A DNA stretch of 64,000 nt from Sphingobacterium bovisgrunnientis (GCF_009829085.1 NZ_WUQY01000015.1:19695-83694); one strand, 5' to 3'. Shown: positions 35,365-45,200, numbered from the stretch's first letter. Notes: generated from the letters alone by a model not told the origin. Numbers and translations: made by a program.

Positions 35365-38300
35365 ATGTTGAAAGTAGATTTACACATTAAAAAGGCAAAT
35401 TTATTATTACTAGGTGTAGTTTTAAATGGAATGGTTTTCGCGCAGAGCACGGGTATTGTTGCCGGATCTATTAAAAATGCTAATACTGGAGAGCCTCTTC
35501 CTGGTGTTGCTGTTAAGATTATTTCACTAAATAAAAAAACAGCATCTGAGCCTAGCGGTAATTATACTTTAGCGGGCTTGTCACAGGGACAATATACATT
35601 GGAATTTTCTTCCAAAGGTTGGCAGACACAAACGATTGATTCTGTAATAATCACTGGAGGAAAATTAACAAAGGTGAATGTTGATCTTATAAATAATAAC
35701 AAAAATAACACAACTGGCCTTACAGCAGCTCAGCTTGACACAGCAAAAACCTTAGTTGCATTACAAAAAACGAGTGCGCCTATCGCTGATGGTGTTTCTG
35801 CTTTAGGTATTAAAGGTCGTGTCATCGACGTGGAAACTTTAGAACCTATTCCTGGTGTAAGTATCGTCTTATTGGAAAATGGCAAAGCAACTTCTACAAA
35901 CGAGCGTGGAGAGTTTACAATTCCTGTAAATACGAAAGGCAAATACAGCATAGAAACGAGTTATCTAGGGTATAATAAAGAAACTACACCTGTCGTATTC
36001 ACAGATAAGAATTGGGAAATGGTCAATGTCGTGCTAGTAAATGCGAGCTCTGCATTGGATGAAGTGGTTGTGTCACGTCGTAGATCACAAGTTGGTGAGC
36101 TGGCTTTATTAGAAGAGCGCAAAAATGCAGCTTTGGTCGTAGAGAAAATAGGAATAGAGGAATTGTCGAGAAAAGGAGTGAGTGATGCTGCTACGGCTGT
36201 TTCTAAACTTTCGGGCGTATCAAAACAAGAAGGTAATAGTCAAGTGTATGTACGCGGCTTGGGCGATCGATACAATACCACTTCGTTCAATGGCTTACCG
36301 ATCCCATCAAGCAATCCAAACTTAAAGAATATTGCTTTAGACGTATTTAGCACGGATGTAGTCGATTATATAGGTGTAGATAAATTGCACAATGCAACTT
36401 TGAACGGTGATTTTGGAGGAGCAAATGTAGACATTGCTTCCAAAAATTTCAAAGGTGATCAGTTATTTGAAGTTTCTTTGGGTTCTACGGTGAATACAAA
36501 TGCATTGAAGCAAGCGGGCAATTTCAATTTGCAACAAGGACCTAGCTTTTTTGGATTTTCGAACGCCAATATTCCAGCTGACGCACAAGGAAGTTACCAT
36601 TTCAAAAATAGTTGGGATTTAGGCTCCAAAAATATCTTGCCCGTTGACTTGGGTGTCAAGCTAGGTAAATCATTTAATATCGGAACTGACAGTCGTTTAA
36701 GTCTTTTTGCAACCATGAATTTCACAAATGGATATACTTATCGTGAAGGATTAAATGCAAATGTAGGCGCTCAAGGTGATCGTTTGAAAAGCTTTTTTCA
36801 AACACGACACAGCTACAATACCAAGTCTACAGGTATGTTGAATGCGAATTATAAAATTAATAATAAGCACAGCGTAGCTTACAACTTTTTGTATATCAAT
36901 TCTGGAGAACAATTCGCAGATAATTTTAAAGGATACATTCGTGATGCAGCAGAAGATGAGAATGGCGTAGTGAGACGTAACACATTTTCACAGACTCAAC
37001 TAATAATCAATCAATTCCTAGGTAAACATGAGTTGACAGAAAAAATTGATTTGAATTGGGGCTTGGTAGCGAATATTGTAGACGGCGATATGCCAGATCG
37101 TATGCAATCGCAGACGCGTTTGTTGAGTAATGGAGATCATGTTTTCATTCGTGTGAATGAAGCTGATAATCACCGCTACAATTATTTCTTGAAAGAAAAT
37201 GAATATGCAGCCAACATTGCGGCAAGCTACAAATTAGGTGATGATAATAAAGGGAAAATTACATTAGGTTACAATGCAAGAATGAAGAAAAGATCATTTG
37301 ATGTAATGCAATTGAACTTTAATATACTTACAGATGCTAGACAAACTGTTATAGATCCGAATAATATGGATCAGTATTTAGGAGCTGCAGGCTATGGAAC
37401 ATTTTACCAATTAAAAGGATTTGCGGGCAATGCATTCCAATATTATAATGGAGATCAAAATATTCATTCCGCTTTTGCAAGTGTAGATTATGCATTGACG
37501 GACCGTTTGACTGCTGTATTAGGAGCTCGTTTTGAGAAAATCAAACAAAGTGTTGATTACTATAGTATAGAATTTCCAAAAGCAAAAAATGAGATTCTTA
37601 AAGATGCCTTTTTACCCAGTTTGAATCTAAAATACACATTAGATGAAAAGCAGAATTTAAGATTTGGAGCCAGCAAAACTTATACGTTACCACAATTCAA
37701 AGAGAGAGCACGTTTTCCATACGATGATGTAACTGAAGTGGTGCTTGGTAACCCATATTTGTATGCTTCGGACAATTATAATTTAGATTTGAAATGGGAA
37801 ATGTTTCCGAATGAGTCTGAATTAATTTCGGTAGCGGCATTTGGTAAGTATATACAAAATCCGATAAATGAGATTATGATTGCTTCTGCAACGAATGATA
37901 TTTCATATGCGAATACAGGCGACAATGGTTATGTATATGGTGTAGAATTAGAATTCAAAAAGGATATTTTTGAATTTAATGGAGATAAATTGAGCTTCGG
38001 ATTTAATTCTGCAATCATGAAAACAGACCAAGATTTCGATGCGGAAAAAGTGAATACTGAAACGAATGGTATCGTTAATATCGACCCAACACACTCAAGT
38101 TCAAAATTCACTGGAGCCTCTGATTTTATTATCAACGCGGATTTATCATATAATAAAAATTTCGCTGAAGGCAAAAATATAGTGGCTACTGTACTTTACA
38201 ATTATTACTCCGACAAAATTTATGCAATTGGAACAGGTGGATTAGGACATCGTGTCGACAAAGGCTTGGGAACATTGGATTTAATCGTAAAAAGTAAAAT

Positions 38301-38445
38301 TTCGAAAAGAATAGGTTTGGAATTAGCAGCACGTAATATTTTGAATCCAGCATTCGAAAGATGGCAAGAGAATTCGGAGCCTGTGAAAGTTCTTTCATAC
38401 AAAAAAGGCCAATTCTTCAATATAGGTTTGAAGTATAATTTCTAA
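35365..38445 (+). CDS. TonB-dependent outer-membrane receptor
   Basis: 1026 residues. Signal peptide (about 1-27, ending VFAQ), two carboxypeptidase-like regulatory domains (about 30-115 and 145-230), plug domain (about 240-360, with RGLGDRYNTTSFNG) and a long beta-barrel ending in the aromatic GLKYNF. It imports a ligand across the outer membrane using TonB energy. Having two N-terminal regulatory domains is slightly unusual. No SusD partner follows; instead a lipoprotein does. The divergent His-rich transporter may point to metal uptake, but the 11-nt repeats in its promoter also fit phosphate control, so the ligand is open. Confidence 0.93.
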   Translation: MLKVDLHIKKANLLLLGVVLNGMVFAQSTGIVAGSIKNANTGEPLPGVAVKIISLNKKTASEPSGNYTLAGLSQGQYTLEFSSKGWQTQTIDSVIITGGKLTKVNVDLINNNKNNTTGLTAAQLDTAKTLVALQKTSAPIADGVSALGIKGRVIDVETLEPIPGVSIVLLENGKATSTNERGEFTIPVNTKGKYSIETSYLGYNKETTPVVFTDKNWEMVNVVLVNASSALDEVVVSRRRSQVGELALLEERKNAALVVEKIGIEELSRKGVSDAATAVSKLSGVSKQEGNSQVYVRGLGDRYNTTSFNGLPIPSSNPNLKNIALDVFSTDVVDYIGVDKLHNATLNGDFGGANVDIASKNFKGDQLFEVSLGSTVNTNALKQAGNFNLQQGPSFFGFSNANIPADAQGSYHFKNSWDLGSKNILPVDLGVKLGKSFNIGTDSRLSLFATMNFTNGYTYREGLNANVGAQGDRLKSFFQTRHSYNTKSTGMLNANYKINNKHSVAYNFLYINSGEQFADNFKGYIRDAAEDENGVVRRNTFSQTQLIINQFLGKHELTEKIDLNWGLVANIVDGDMPDRMQSQTRLLSNGDHVFIRVNEADNHRYNYFLKENEYAANIAASYKLGDDNKGKITLGYNARMKKRSFDVMQLNFNILTDARQTVIDPNNMDQYLGAAGYGTFYQLKGFAGNAFQYYNGDQNIHSAFASVDYALTDRLTAVLGARFEKIKQSVDYYSIEFPKAKNEILKDAFLPSLNLKYTLDEKQNLRFGASKTYTLPQFKERARFPYDDVTEVVLGNPYLYASDNYNLDLKWEMFPNESELISVAAFGKYIQNPINEIMIASATNDISYANTGDNGYVYGVELEFKKDIFEFNGDKLSFGFNSAIMKTDQDFDAEKVNTETNGIVNIDPTHSSSKFTGASDFIINADLSYNKNFAEGKNIVATVLYNYYSDKIYAIGTGGLGHRVDKGLGTLDLIVKSKISKRIGLELAARNILNPAFERWQENSEPVKVLSYKKGQFFNIGLKYNF

Positions 38446-38547
38446 GCCTTTATAATTAATAATTAATTAACAATCAAGTAATTAGGTGTTAATACTAACT
38501 AGGTTTATTTGTATAAATAAAAATTGAAAATTAATAAATCATAAATA

Positions 38548-39717
38548 ATGAAAAAATCAGTTTCAACTCTATTATTATTAATGTCCTTATCTGCGACGCC
38601 ATTCGTTTTCACAGCTTGTAGTAGCGATGATGATGAACTTATTGTGGTAGATCCGGGAAAGCAAGTAGATCGTGAAAACCTAAAAGGTGCGATTAAGAAC
38701 GGTGAACACATCGTATTGGAAAGTGGAGTTTACAAATTGACAGGACCTCTTATCGTAGAAAACGGCGGTAAGTTAACTATTAAGGCTGGTGTTATTGTAG
38801 AGGCTACAGCTTTCAAAGATGGGGAAGAAATAAGATATATTGCTACAGCTCAAGGTGGTCAAATCTTTGTAGAAGGTACAGCAACAAAACCTGTCGTAAT
38901 GACGGCAACAAATAAAGTGCAAAGTTCTTGGGGAGGTTTAGTGTTATGTGGTAAAGCTCCAATTAACAAGGGAACTACAGCTACAGCAGAAGTGTCAGGT
39001 TTAACTTACGGTGGTACGTTAGCAAATGACAACTCGGGATCAATTAAGTATTTGCGCATTGAATATTCGGGCTATTCTTACTCAGCAGAAAAAGAATTTA
39101 ATGGATTATCAATGTTTGGTGTAGGTAAAGGTACAACAATTGAGTATGTACAAGTTCATGAAGGTTCAGACGATGGGTTCGAATGGTTTGGGGGAACGGT
39201 TGATTCTAAATATTTAGTAGCTACAGCAAACGAAGACGATCAATTTGACTGGACTGAAGGCTGGAATGGTACAAATGAAAATTGGTATGCAAAAGAAGCT
39301 TCAGCTAAAGGAAATAGAGGTATTGAAGCGGATAACAATTCAAATACACATGATGTAACCCCAACCTCTAACCCAACGATTAAAAATTTAACTTTGATTG
39401 GTCGTGGTGCTCATGAAGGTGAATCTCAAGCTATAAAACTTCGCGTAGGTACAAAGGGTATGCTTGATAATGTGGTTCTTTCCAACTGGGGAACTGGATT
39501 TGATGTAGAACATGATGTGACAATTGGTTATGTTAGTTCTACGTTGAAAGCTACTCGTGTAAAATTTGATAATGTCGCTACCAAGTCTAAAGGTAAGAAA
39601 AGTGATGGTTCGTCTGTAGATGTAGCATCGGTATTTACAGAAGATGGAACTGCTACTGGTGCTGGAGCAGGTACTTCTACACCTGAATGGGCTAAAGGTT
39701 GGACTGTAGGTTTGTAA
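38548..39717 (+). CDS. Lipoprotein partner of the TonB receptor (probable beta-helix)
   Basis: 389 residues with lipobox ending FTACSSDDDE (Cys24). The rest is rich in Gly, Thr and short strands (NGGKLTIKAGVIVEAT, GTTIEYVQVHEGSDDGFEWFGG), consistent with a right-handed parallel beta-helix, ending in a Ser/Gly/Thr-rich tail. It lies 102 nt after the receptor on the same strand and is likely the surface-exposed partner. Similar receptor-lipoprotein pairs occur in Bacteroidota; the ligand is unknown to me. Confidence 0.78.
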   Translation: MKKSVSTLLLLMSLSATPFVFTACSSDDDELIVVDPGKQVDRENLKGAIKNGEHIVLESGVYKLTGPLIVENGGKLTIKAGVIVEATAFKDGEEIRYIATAQGGQIFVEGTATKPVVMTATNKVQSSWGGLVLCGKAPINKGTTATAEVSGLTYGGTLANDNSGSIKYLRIEYSGYSYSAEKEFNGLSMFGVGKGTTIEYVQVHEGSDDGFEWFGGTVDSKYLVATANEDDQFDWTEGWNGTNENWYAKEASAKGNRGIEADNNSNTHDVTPTSNPTIKNLTLIGRGAHEGESQAIKLRVGTKGMLDNVVLSNWGTGFDVEHDVTIGYVSSTLKATRVKFDNVATKSKGKKSDGSSVDVASVFTEDGTATGAGAGTSTPEWAKGWTVGL

Positions 39718-39763
39718 TCTTCAATCAAATTATTATATAATACTATAATTTTAAACTTAATAT

Positions 39764-39796
39764 AACTCCTTGCTATTTCGGCGAGGAGTTTTTTAT
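39764..39796 (+). terminator. Terminator after the receptor-lipoprotein pair
   Basis: Stem AACTCCT (39764-39770) with AGGAGTT (39784-39790), followed by TTTTTATTTGG. Overlaps the stop codon of the convergent gene at 39793. Confidence 0.75.
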
Positions 39797-40986
39797 TTGG
39801 GAGAGTAGTGATATACGACTTTGTATTCTTCGTCCAAATATTTGTCTGCCAATTCACCTATGTTGAAGCTTTTAGCTTGCGGTGTTGGTTCACAAATTGA
39901 ATAATATTGATCTTCAAATTTGATGGTTTTACCAATTTTTTTGTCAAACTGAACACCCATAGTAATGTGTGTTGGGTACAAGATCGCGACCATCGGAAGA
40001 TTATAAATCTCTTTTACCAAATAGAAAAACAACGCCACACGGTCATCACAATCGCTATATGGATTGAGCAGCGTGAGTTCTGGTGAAAGTCTTTTTTCAG
40101 TGCCAAAATTTTCTTCGTCATTTTCATATAGGAAAGCATAGCGTGTAAATCGCATCAAATAATCGACTCCATTTTCAGTGTTCATCTCAGCTACATTCTT
40201 TTTCAATACAGGGATCAACGAGCTGTATGTTTCTTTTGTGAGTGGTATATTAAAGTACGATTCGAAATCAACACCTGGATAGTTTTTAAATATACTGGAA
40301 ACTTCATCATTCACTTTGATGTTAAAATTGTACACTTTGTCGTTATATTCAAATTGAATATTCTTTTCTTTGTAGCCTTGTGCCATTAACTCCGGCATTT
40401 GATCTATTTTATACCTAAAATCATTTTTACCTTCCGCAAAGTAAATATCTACAGGCTTATACGCATTGGTTCGTTGAAATAATTTTCCATAATCGTGGTA
40501 ATTCAAGCAAGTGTATTGTTGATTATCAATGTTAAAAAATGGGATGTCCGAAATGTCTTCTTTGTTTTTTATGTAGAAAATGATTTGATTATTTCCGATT
40601 GCGATTCGTGCATCATAGCCCGATTTATTCATCAGGTACCATTTATACAATGTATAGCGCGGGTAATTTTCAGCCTTTGGACTCAAAGATTGCGAAACTC
40701 GTCGAATCAGTTGATAATACAGCCAATCGCTAAGCTTTTCATTCGTACGATAAGTTACGAGTTCATGTATAAGATGCTGATATTCTTCTGAATTAATCTT
40801 TTGATGAAATTGTTGAATTGCCTCTTCACTTATTATGGTTGGAAAATCAAATGTTTCTAAGCGTGATTTGTCAAATTGAAATGGTTTTTGCAGAAAGTCA
40901 ATGCTTTCAAAATTTTGACCAAATGAAATCAAGCCATTACATAGAATAGTAGCAACGCAAATAAACCGTGTAAATAATTGATTCAT
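39793..40986 (-). CDS. Exported transglutaminase-like protein
   Basis: 397 residues with a signal peptide (about 1-24, ending SFGQN). In the C-terminal part the run YSDCDDRVALFF and the later YPTHITMGVQF carry a Cys and a His in the spacing expected for a transglutaminase/papain-like domain (about 290-360), and an Asp/Glu follows in KFEDQYYSI. The first 280 residues are not recognised. It probably acts in the periplasm on peptide or crosslink substrates, which is inference. The 5' end has no recognised promoter box; the 440-nt gap upstream is described separately. Confidence 0.65.
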   Translation of the reverse strand: MNQLFTRFICVATILCNGLISFGQNFESIDFLQKPFQFDKSRLETFDFPTIISEEAIQQFHQKINSEEYQHLIHELVTYRTNEKLSDWLYYQLIRRVSQSLSPKAENYPRYTLYKWYLMNKSGYDARIAIGNNQIIFYIKNKEDISDIPFFNIDNQQYTCLNYHDYGKLFQRTNAYKPVDIYFAEGKNDFRYKIDQMPELMAQGYKEKNIQFEYNDKVYNFNIKVNDEVSSIFKNYPGVDFESYFNIPLTKETYSSLIPVLKKNVAEMNTENGVDYLMRFTRYAFLYENDEENFGTEKRLSPELTLLNPYSDCDDRVALFFYLVKEIYNLPMVAILYPTHITMGVQFDKKIGKTIKFEDQYYSICEPTPQAKSFNIGELADKYLDEEYKVVYHYSPK

Positions 40987-41426
40987 TCAGAAGACCTTTA
41001 AATAACATAAATATAACACAAATTTAATCAAAAAGTTGGTGCTTAAGATTTCAAAAGAAAACCCCTTATTTTGTGAATAAGGAGTTAACAATATATATAG
41101 GGAGAGAAAGTTCTATTTTAGCGAGATGCACAATTTATTTTGGCATCTTATTATGTATGTAAAGAATAAGCTTTAGACATTATGTAAGTGTATTCGTGCT
41201 AAAGCTTATTCTAACTCAATAATTCAATATTGAGGTTAATAGGTTTGGTTAAAATTTCTTATAATATTTAAGTTTATCCTCGTAAATCTGTGTATGTCTG
41301 TTTTTATATGTTTAGTTGATTACTATTAGCTTCACAAAGCATTTCAACATCCATTCATCATTTAATTTCGCTACGACAAGACACATAATTGTACTTAGTA
41401 AACATAAATTTTTGAGTTTTCAAATC
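40987..41426. other. Gene-free region with several hairpins, ending in a minus-strand terminator
   Basis: 440 nt with no supported ORF. From right to left: an inverted repeat CTCAATA (41215-41221) / TATTGAG (41228-41234); a perfect 14-bp inverted repeat AGAATAAGCTTTAG (41163-41176) with its complement at 41199-41212; a GATGC/GCATC pair near 41127-41148; and an 11-bp hairpin (41060-41070 / 41076-41086, one mismatch) followed on the minus strand by TTTTCTTTT. The last looks like a terminator. The region may be a long 3' UTR of the gene at 41427-41780 or contain a small RNA; no promoter box was found inside. Confidence 0.45.
41060..41086 (-). terminator. Minus-strand rho-independent terminator
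   Basis: Stem of 11 bp with one mismatch and a 5-nt loop; on the minus strand it is followed by TTTTCTTTT. It lies 340 nt past the nearest upstream minus-strand gene, so what it terminates is uncertain. Confidence 0.6.
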
Positions 41427-41780
41427 TTATTTAGTTACAAGAGGTGCCGAAACTAGTGCTTTATCTCGTGTAATTCTTAATTCATACTCAATTGTTTCCT
41501 TGCCTTTTACCAGTTTTACAATATAATGTCCTTCTGGGAAGGCATTTAGGTTGTAAACCTTAGTTAAAGGTTTGTCAGCTTTGATACTTTCTTTATAAAG
41601 TTCACCTTCATATATGTTGTAGATAAATAAATCTACTTTTTCAAGTTCTTTTGTTGAAAGGATAATTGATTTTTCTTTATATGAATGAGGTTTTACCGAT
41701 AATTTGATATCGTTGCTATAAGTTGCTGATGAAATTGCTAAAAGAGCAAGTAAAAAAGTTGATTTTAATAAATTTTTCAT
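41427..41780 (-). CDS. Small secreted protein, unknown function
   Basis: 117 residues from ATG 41780, where a signal peptide starts (MKNLLKSTFLLALLAISSATYS); an in-frame longer start at 41894 was not used. The mature part is a single small beta-rich domain (VDLFIYNIYEGELY, PEGHYIVKLVKGKETIEYELRI) like the Ig-like or C-terminal sorting-type domains of Bacteroidota. A -7 box lies about 40 nt upstream. No function assigned. Confidence 0.65.
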   Translation of the reverse strand: MKNLLKSTFLLALLAISSATYSNDIKLSVKPHSYKEKSIILSTKELEKVDLFIYNIYEGELYKESIKADKPLTKVYNLNAFPEGHYIVKLVKGKETIEYELRITRDKALVSAPLVTK

Positions 41781-41819
41781 GACAAATAATTTTAAATAAT
41801 TATTAAATAACTTACAATA

Positions 41820-41827
41820 CAAATGTA
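41820..41827 (-). promoter_or_regulatory. -7 box upstream of the small secreted protein gene
   Basis: Minus-strand TACATTTG, a match to TAnnTTTG, about 40 nt upstream of ATG 41780. Confidence 0.6.
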
Positions 41828-41949
41828 TAGCTGAAAAATGTGTAATTTTTATGCAGTATTTTCTAATTTCTATGCTATATTGATAATTTATCACAAATAA
41901 TAATCTTTAGTTAATTTCTTGTAAATTTTTATCTAACTTTCTACTCGTT

Positions 41950-42822
41950 ATGAAAAAGATCAACCCAAGCTTTGAAGTAGTCGAGCCCTCCTTCGGCAGT
42001 TCTTTCGCTTATTCGAAATATATAGAGAATGAAAATAATAAGGCGCATGTCTGGCATTATCATCCTGAGATAGAGATAGTATATGTGCATGGTGGAGCGG
42101 GAAAACGACAAATAGGTAGTCATATCTCGTATTATACCAATGGAGACCTCATTTTGATAGGTAGTAATCTTCCACATTGTGGATTTACAGATACAAATAC
42201 TGGGAATAAAAAGGAGACAGTAATCCAATTTAAGCCAGAGTTGTTTGGAAGAGAATTTATGATGCTTCCTGAAAACAAATTTTTAATTGACTTTTTTGAA
42301 ACTGCAAAGGCAGGTATGGCATTCAGTGCCGCGACTAAAAAATCTGTTGGTTCTAAAATCGAGAAGATGTTCGATCAAGAACCTTTTCAACGATTAATTA
42401 GCCTTTTAGAAGTTTTGAAAGAGTTGGAATCAGCCACAGATCATAAGATATTGAATGCTTCAGGTTTTACGGTAGAGCTTCAAGTGCAGGATAATGATCG
42501 TATCAATATGATATTTAATCATGTGAAAGATCATTTTTTAGAAGAAATAAGTTTAGAGCAAGTAGCTGAAATGTCTAATATGACTATTCCTTCTTTTTGT
42601 CGATTTTTCAAAAAAGTAACCAATAAGACTTTCACTCGCTTTGTCAACGAATACAGAATCGTACATGCGTGCAAATTGTTAGCCGAAAAACCAATGAGTA
42701 TAGCAAATATCAGCTATGAAAGTGGCTTTCATAATTTTAGTCATTTCAATAAACTGTTTAAAGAATTTACGGGTAAAAGTGCTTTACAGTATCGAAAAGA
42801 ATTGAATACTATTATTAAATAA
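41950..42822 (+). CDS. AraC-family transcriptional regulator
   Basis: 290 residues: cupin-like N-terminal domain (about 20-110, HPEIEIVYVHGG and GDLILIGSNLPHC) and a C-terminal AraC HTH pair (about 185-287, SFCRFFKKVTNKTFTRF and ISYESGFHNFSHFNKLFKEFTGKS). It likely binds a small ligand, often a sugar or related compound, and controls nearby genes. Divergent from the small secreted protein gene; the target is unknown. Confidence 0.92.
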   Translation: MKKINPSFEVVEPSFGSSFAYSKYIENENNKAHVWHYHPEIEIVYVHGGAGKRQIGSHISYYTNGDLILIGSNLPHCGFTDTNTGNKKETVIQFKPELFGREFMMLPENKFLIDFFETAKAGMAFSAATKKSVGSKIEKMFDQEPFQRLISLLEVLKELESATDHKILNASGFTVELQVQDNDRINMIFNHVKDHFLEEISLEQVAEMSNMTIPSFCRFFKKVTNKTFTRFVNEYRIVHACKLLAEKPMSIANISYESGFHNFSHFNKLFKEFTGKSALQYRKELNTIIK

Positions 42823-42918
42823 GTATATTTAGTTTTCTAGTTCCTTTATTATATCAGACAAACTTTATGTAGCGAGTTAGTTGATTTAGTCGTTACTGTA
42901 AGTAAATCAATTATAATT

Positions 42919-43341
42919 ATGAGAAATTTAATAATCATGTTTTGCATAGTTGGATTGCAACTAATGAACTCATCCTGTAAAAAGAATAATTCAAGTGAAT
43001 CTGAAGTATCCTCAATCATTGGAAAATGGAAATTGACGGAAGTTTATTCAGATCCGGGTGATGGTTCTGGCAAATTCACAAAAGTTAATGGCGGTAAAAT
43101 TTTGGAGTTTACATCTGAAGGTGAAGTTTCATCAAATTCTTCATTATGCTCCTTGATTTCAAATGGTCTTTTACATGAAACATCTGCTTATACAATAACA
43201 GAATATACAGATAATAGAAATACCATAAAAATAGAGAAATGTCCTACGAATTTTAGTTATGAATTGAAAGGAAATCAATTAACAATATATTATCCATGTA
43301 TTGAGGGCTGTGGTGAAAGATTTGTACGTGTCGCTGATTAA
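42919..43341 (+). CDS. Small lipocalin-like lipoprotein
   Basis: 140 residues. Signal peptide with a lipobox-like end (LMNSSCKK) and a mature domain beginning SSIIGKWKLTEVYSDPGDGS, the pattern of lipocalin-like META/DUF5004 proteins in Bacteroidota; two late Cys (CIEGCG) may form a disulfide. Function unknown. Confidence 0.65.
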   Translation: MRNLIIMFCIVGLQLMNSSCKKNNSSESEVSSIIGKWKLTEVYSDPGDGSGKFTKVNGGKILEFTSEGEVSSNSSLCSLISNGLLHETSAYTITEYTDNRNTIKIEKCPTNFSYELKGNQLTIYYPCIEGCGERFVRVAD

Positions 43342-43390
43342 TGAAGGGGTAATTATGTAATCATGTGTTGTCTTAGCGTTCGAAATTAGC

Positions 43391-43398
43391 TATCTTTG
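43391..43398 (+). promoter_or_regulatory. -7 box of the dnaX promoter
   Basis: TATCTTTG, exact match to TAnnTTTG, with a TTG about 20 nt upstream. It ends 5 nt before the start codon (43404), so the mRNA may be leaderless. Confidence 0.6.
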
Positions 43399-43403
43399 TG
43401 ATG

Positions 43404-45188
43404 ATGGATAATTTCATTGTTTCTGCACGTAAATATCGTCCCGTTGCCTTCGATTCTGTCGTTGGACAATCACATATTACGAACACCCTTAAAAATGCTA
43501 TTCACAACAATCAGTTAGCCCAAGCTTTCCTTTTTTGTGGACCAAGAGGTGTTGGTAAGACGACTTGTGCACGTATTTTGGCAAAAACCATCAATTGCGA
43601 ACAGATTTCTGAAAATACAGAAGCTTGTGGCACTTGTGAGAGTTGTAATTCTTTCCAAAATGGTGCTTCATTTAGTATTCACGAATTAGATGCAGCCTCC
43701 AACAATTCTGTGGATGATATACGAAGCTTGATTGAGCAGGTACGCATTCCGCCGCAGACGGGCAAATATAAAATTTACATCATCGATGAGGTGCATATGT
43801 TATCTCAAGCCGCTTTTAATGCTTTCCTGAAAACATTAGAAGAGCCACCCTCGTATGCTATTTTCATCCTAGCTACTACAGAAAAGCACAAGATACTTCC
43901 GACTATTCTTTCGCGTTGTCAAATCTTTGATTTTAATCGAATCAAAGTAGAGGATATGGCCAATCATTTGGCAAATATTGCGGCAAAAGAAGAGGTAACT
44001 TTTGAGGCGGATGGCTTACATGTGATTGCGCAAAAGGCAGATGGCGGTCTTCGTGATGCTTTATCGATGTTTGACCAAATTGTGAGCTTTTCGAATCGCA
44101 ATTTGACTTATCAAGCTGTAATTGATAATTTAAATATTCTTGATTACGATTATTATTTCAAATTAATGCAGGCTATCGCTCAAGAAGACGCGGCAGATAC
44201 GTTGTTAATTTTTGATAATGTGTTGAACAAAGGTTTTGATGGGGGGCATTTTATCGCAGGATTGTCGAATCATATTCGAAATCTTTTAGTAACAAAAGAA
44301 CCACGTACGTTAAAGCTTTTGGATGTCAGTGAGAATATTAAGAAAAAATATTTTGAGCAATCTTCTGCATTAAGTTCGGGATTGTTGCTTTCTGCATTGA
44401 ACATTGCGAATCAATGCGAAATATCTTACCGCACGAGCAAAAATCAACGTTTACAAATCGAACTGGCTTTATTAAAGATGTGCCATTTGTCCTCCGCTAT
44501 CAAGTTAGGAGTAAATGGTATATCAGCTACGCAAGTGGAACTAAAAAAAAAACTCCCTGAGTCAGTAAAATCAGCTGTGGCTTCTACGCCGCAAGCTCCT
44601 CAAGTAGCATCTAATACATCTTCAGCAACTAGTGCGCCAGCTCCCGTAAAATCTCCTATTCCAAGTCCTGTTAAGGCACCTGAACCAGAGAAAAAATCAT
44701 TTTCTTCTGGGAAAGGATGGGGAAGTTTCAAACCTTCTGTTGCGGTGCCGAGTTTGACTACAGTTTTTGAAGAAAAAACAACAGATGAATCCGAAGAATC
44801 CGATTTAGTACAAGGTAACGAGTTTCATGAAGTAACTTTCAATTCATTTATCAGTAAATGGAATACTCTAGCAGAAAAGCTAAAAGCTGAAAATCGTATT
44901 ACCTTGTATACCATTATGACGGCCAACGAGCCACGTCTGAATGGGAATATTATCGAGATCGATGTGGAAAATATGGTGCAAAGTGAACAGCTTAAAGAAG
45001 GAAAAATAGATATTCTTAATTACTTAAGGGTAGAACTAAAAAACTTTTCCTTGGATATTACGACACATCAACTTGAAAAGTCTGTTATCCGTAAAGCTTA
45101 TACTTCCCAAGAAAAGTATCAGGTCATGGTGCAAAAGAATCCATCTTTGGAAACTTTGCGAAAAACATTCAATTTAGGTCTTAGCTAA
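43404..45188 (+). CDS. dnaX: DNA polymerase III subunit gamma/tau
   Basis: 594 residues from ATG 43404 (MDNFIVSARKYRP, the conserved start); GTG 43398 and ATG 43401 are in frame but add only repeated Met. Clamp-loader AAA+ ATPase: Walker A GPRGVGKTT, four-Cys zinc module (CEQISENTEACGTCESC region), Walker B IIDEVHML, arginine finger region LSRCQIFDF. After about residue 370 comes a Pro/Ser/Ala-rich linker and then a C-terminal tau-like domain (about 460-594). The gene is preceded immediately by a consensus -7 box. Confidence 0.96.
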   Translation: MDNFIVSARKYRPVAFDSVVGQSHITNTLKNAIHNNQLAQAFLFCGPRGVGKTTCARILAKTINCEQISENTEACGTCESCNSFQNGASFSIHELDAASNNSVDDIRSLIEQVRIPPQTGKYKIYIIDEVHMLSQAAFNAFLKTLEEPPSYAIFILATTEKHKILPTILSRCQIFDFNRIKVEDMANHLANIAAKEEVTFEADGLHVIAQKADGGLRDALSMFDQIVSFSNRNLTYQAVIDNLNILDYDYYFKLMQAIAQEDAADTLLIFDNVLNKGFDGGHFIAGLSNHIRNLLVTKEPRTLKLLDVSENIKKKYFEQSSALSSGLLLSALNIANQCEISYRTSKNQRLQIELALLKMCHLSSAIKLGVNGISATQVELKKKLPESVKSAVASTPQAPQVASNTSSATSAPAPVKSPIPSPVKAPEPEKKSFSSGKGWGSFKPSVAVPSLTTVFEEKTTDESEESDLVQGNEFHEVTFNSFISKWNTLAEKLKAENRITLYTIMTANEPRLNGNIIEIDVENMVQSEQLKEGKIDILNYLRVELKNFSLDITTHQLEKSVIRKAYTSQEKYQVMVQKNPSLETLRKTFNLGLS

Positions 45189-45200
45189 ATTTCTCTTTCT

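Noticed and set aside
41163..41212. 14-bp inverted repeat as ends of a mobile element
   Set aside because: The arms are only 22 nt apart, with no transposase and no target duplications.
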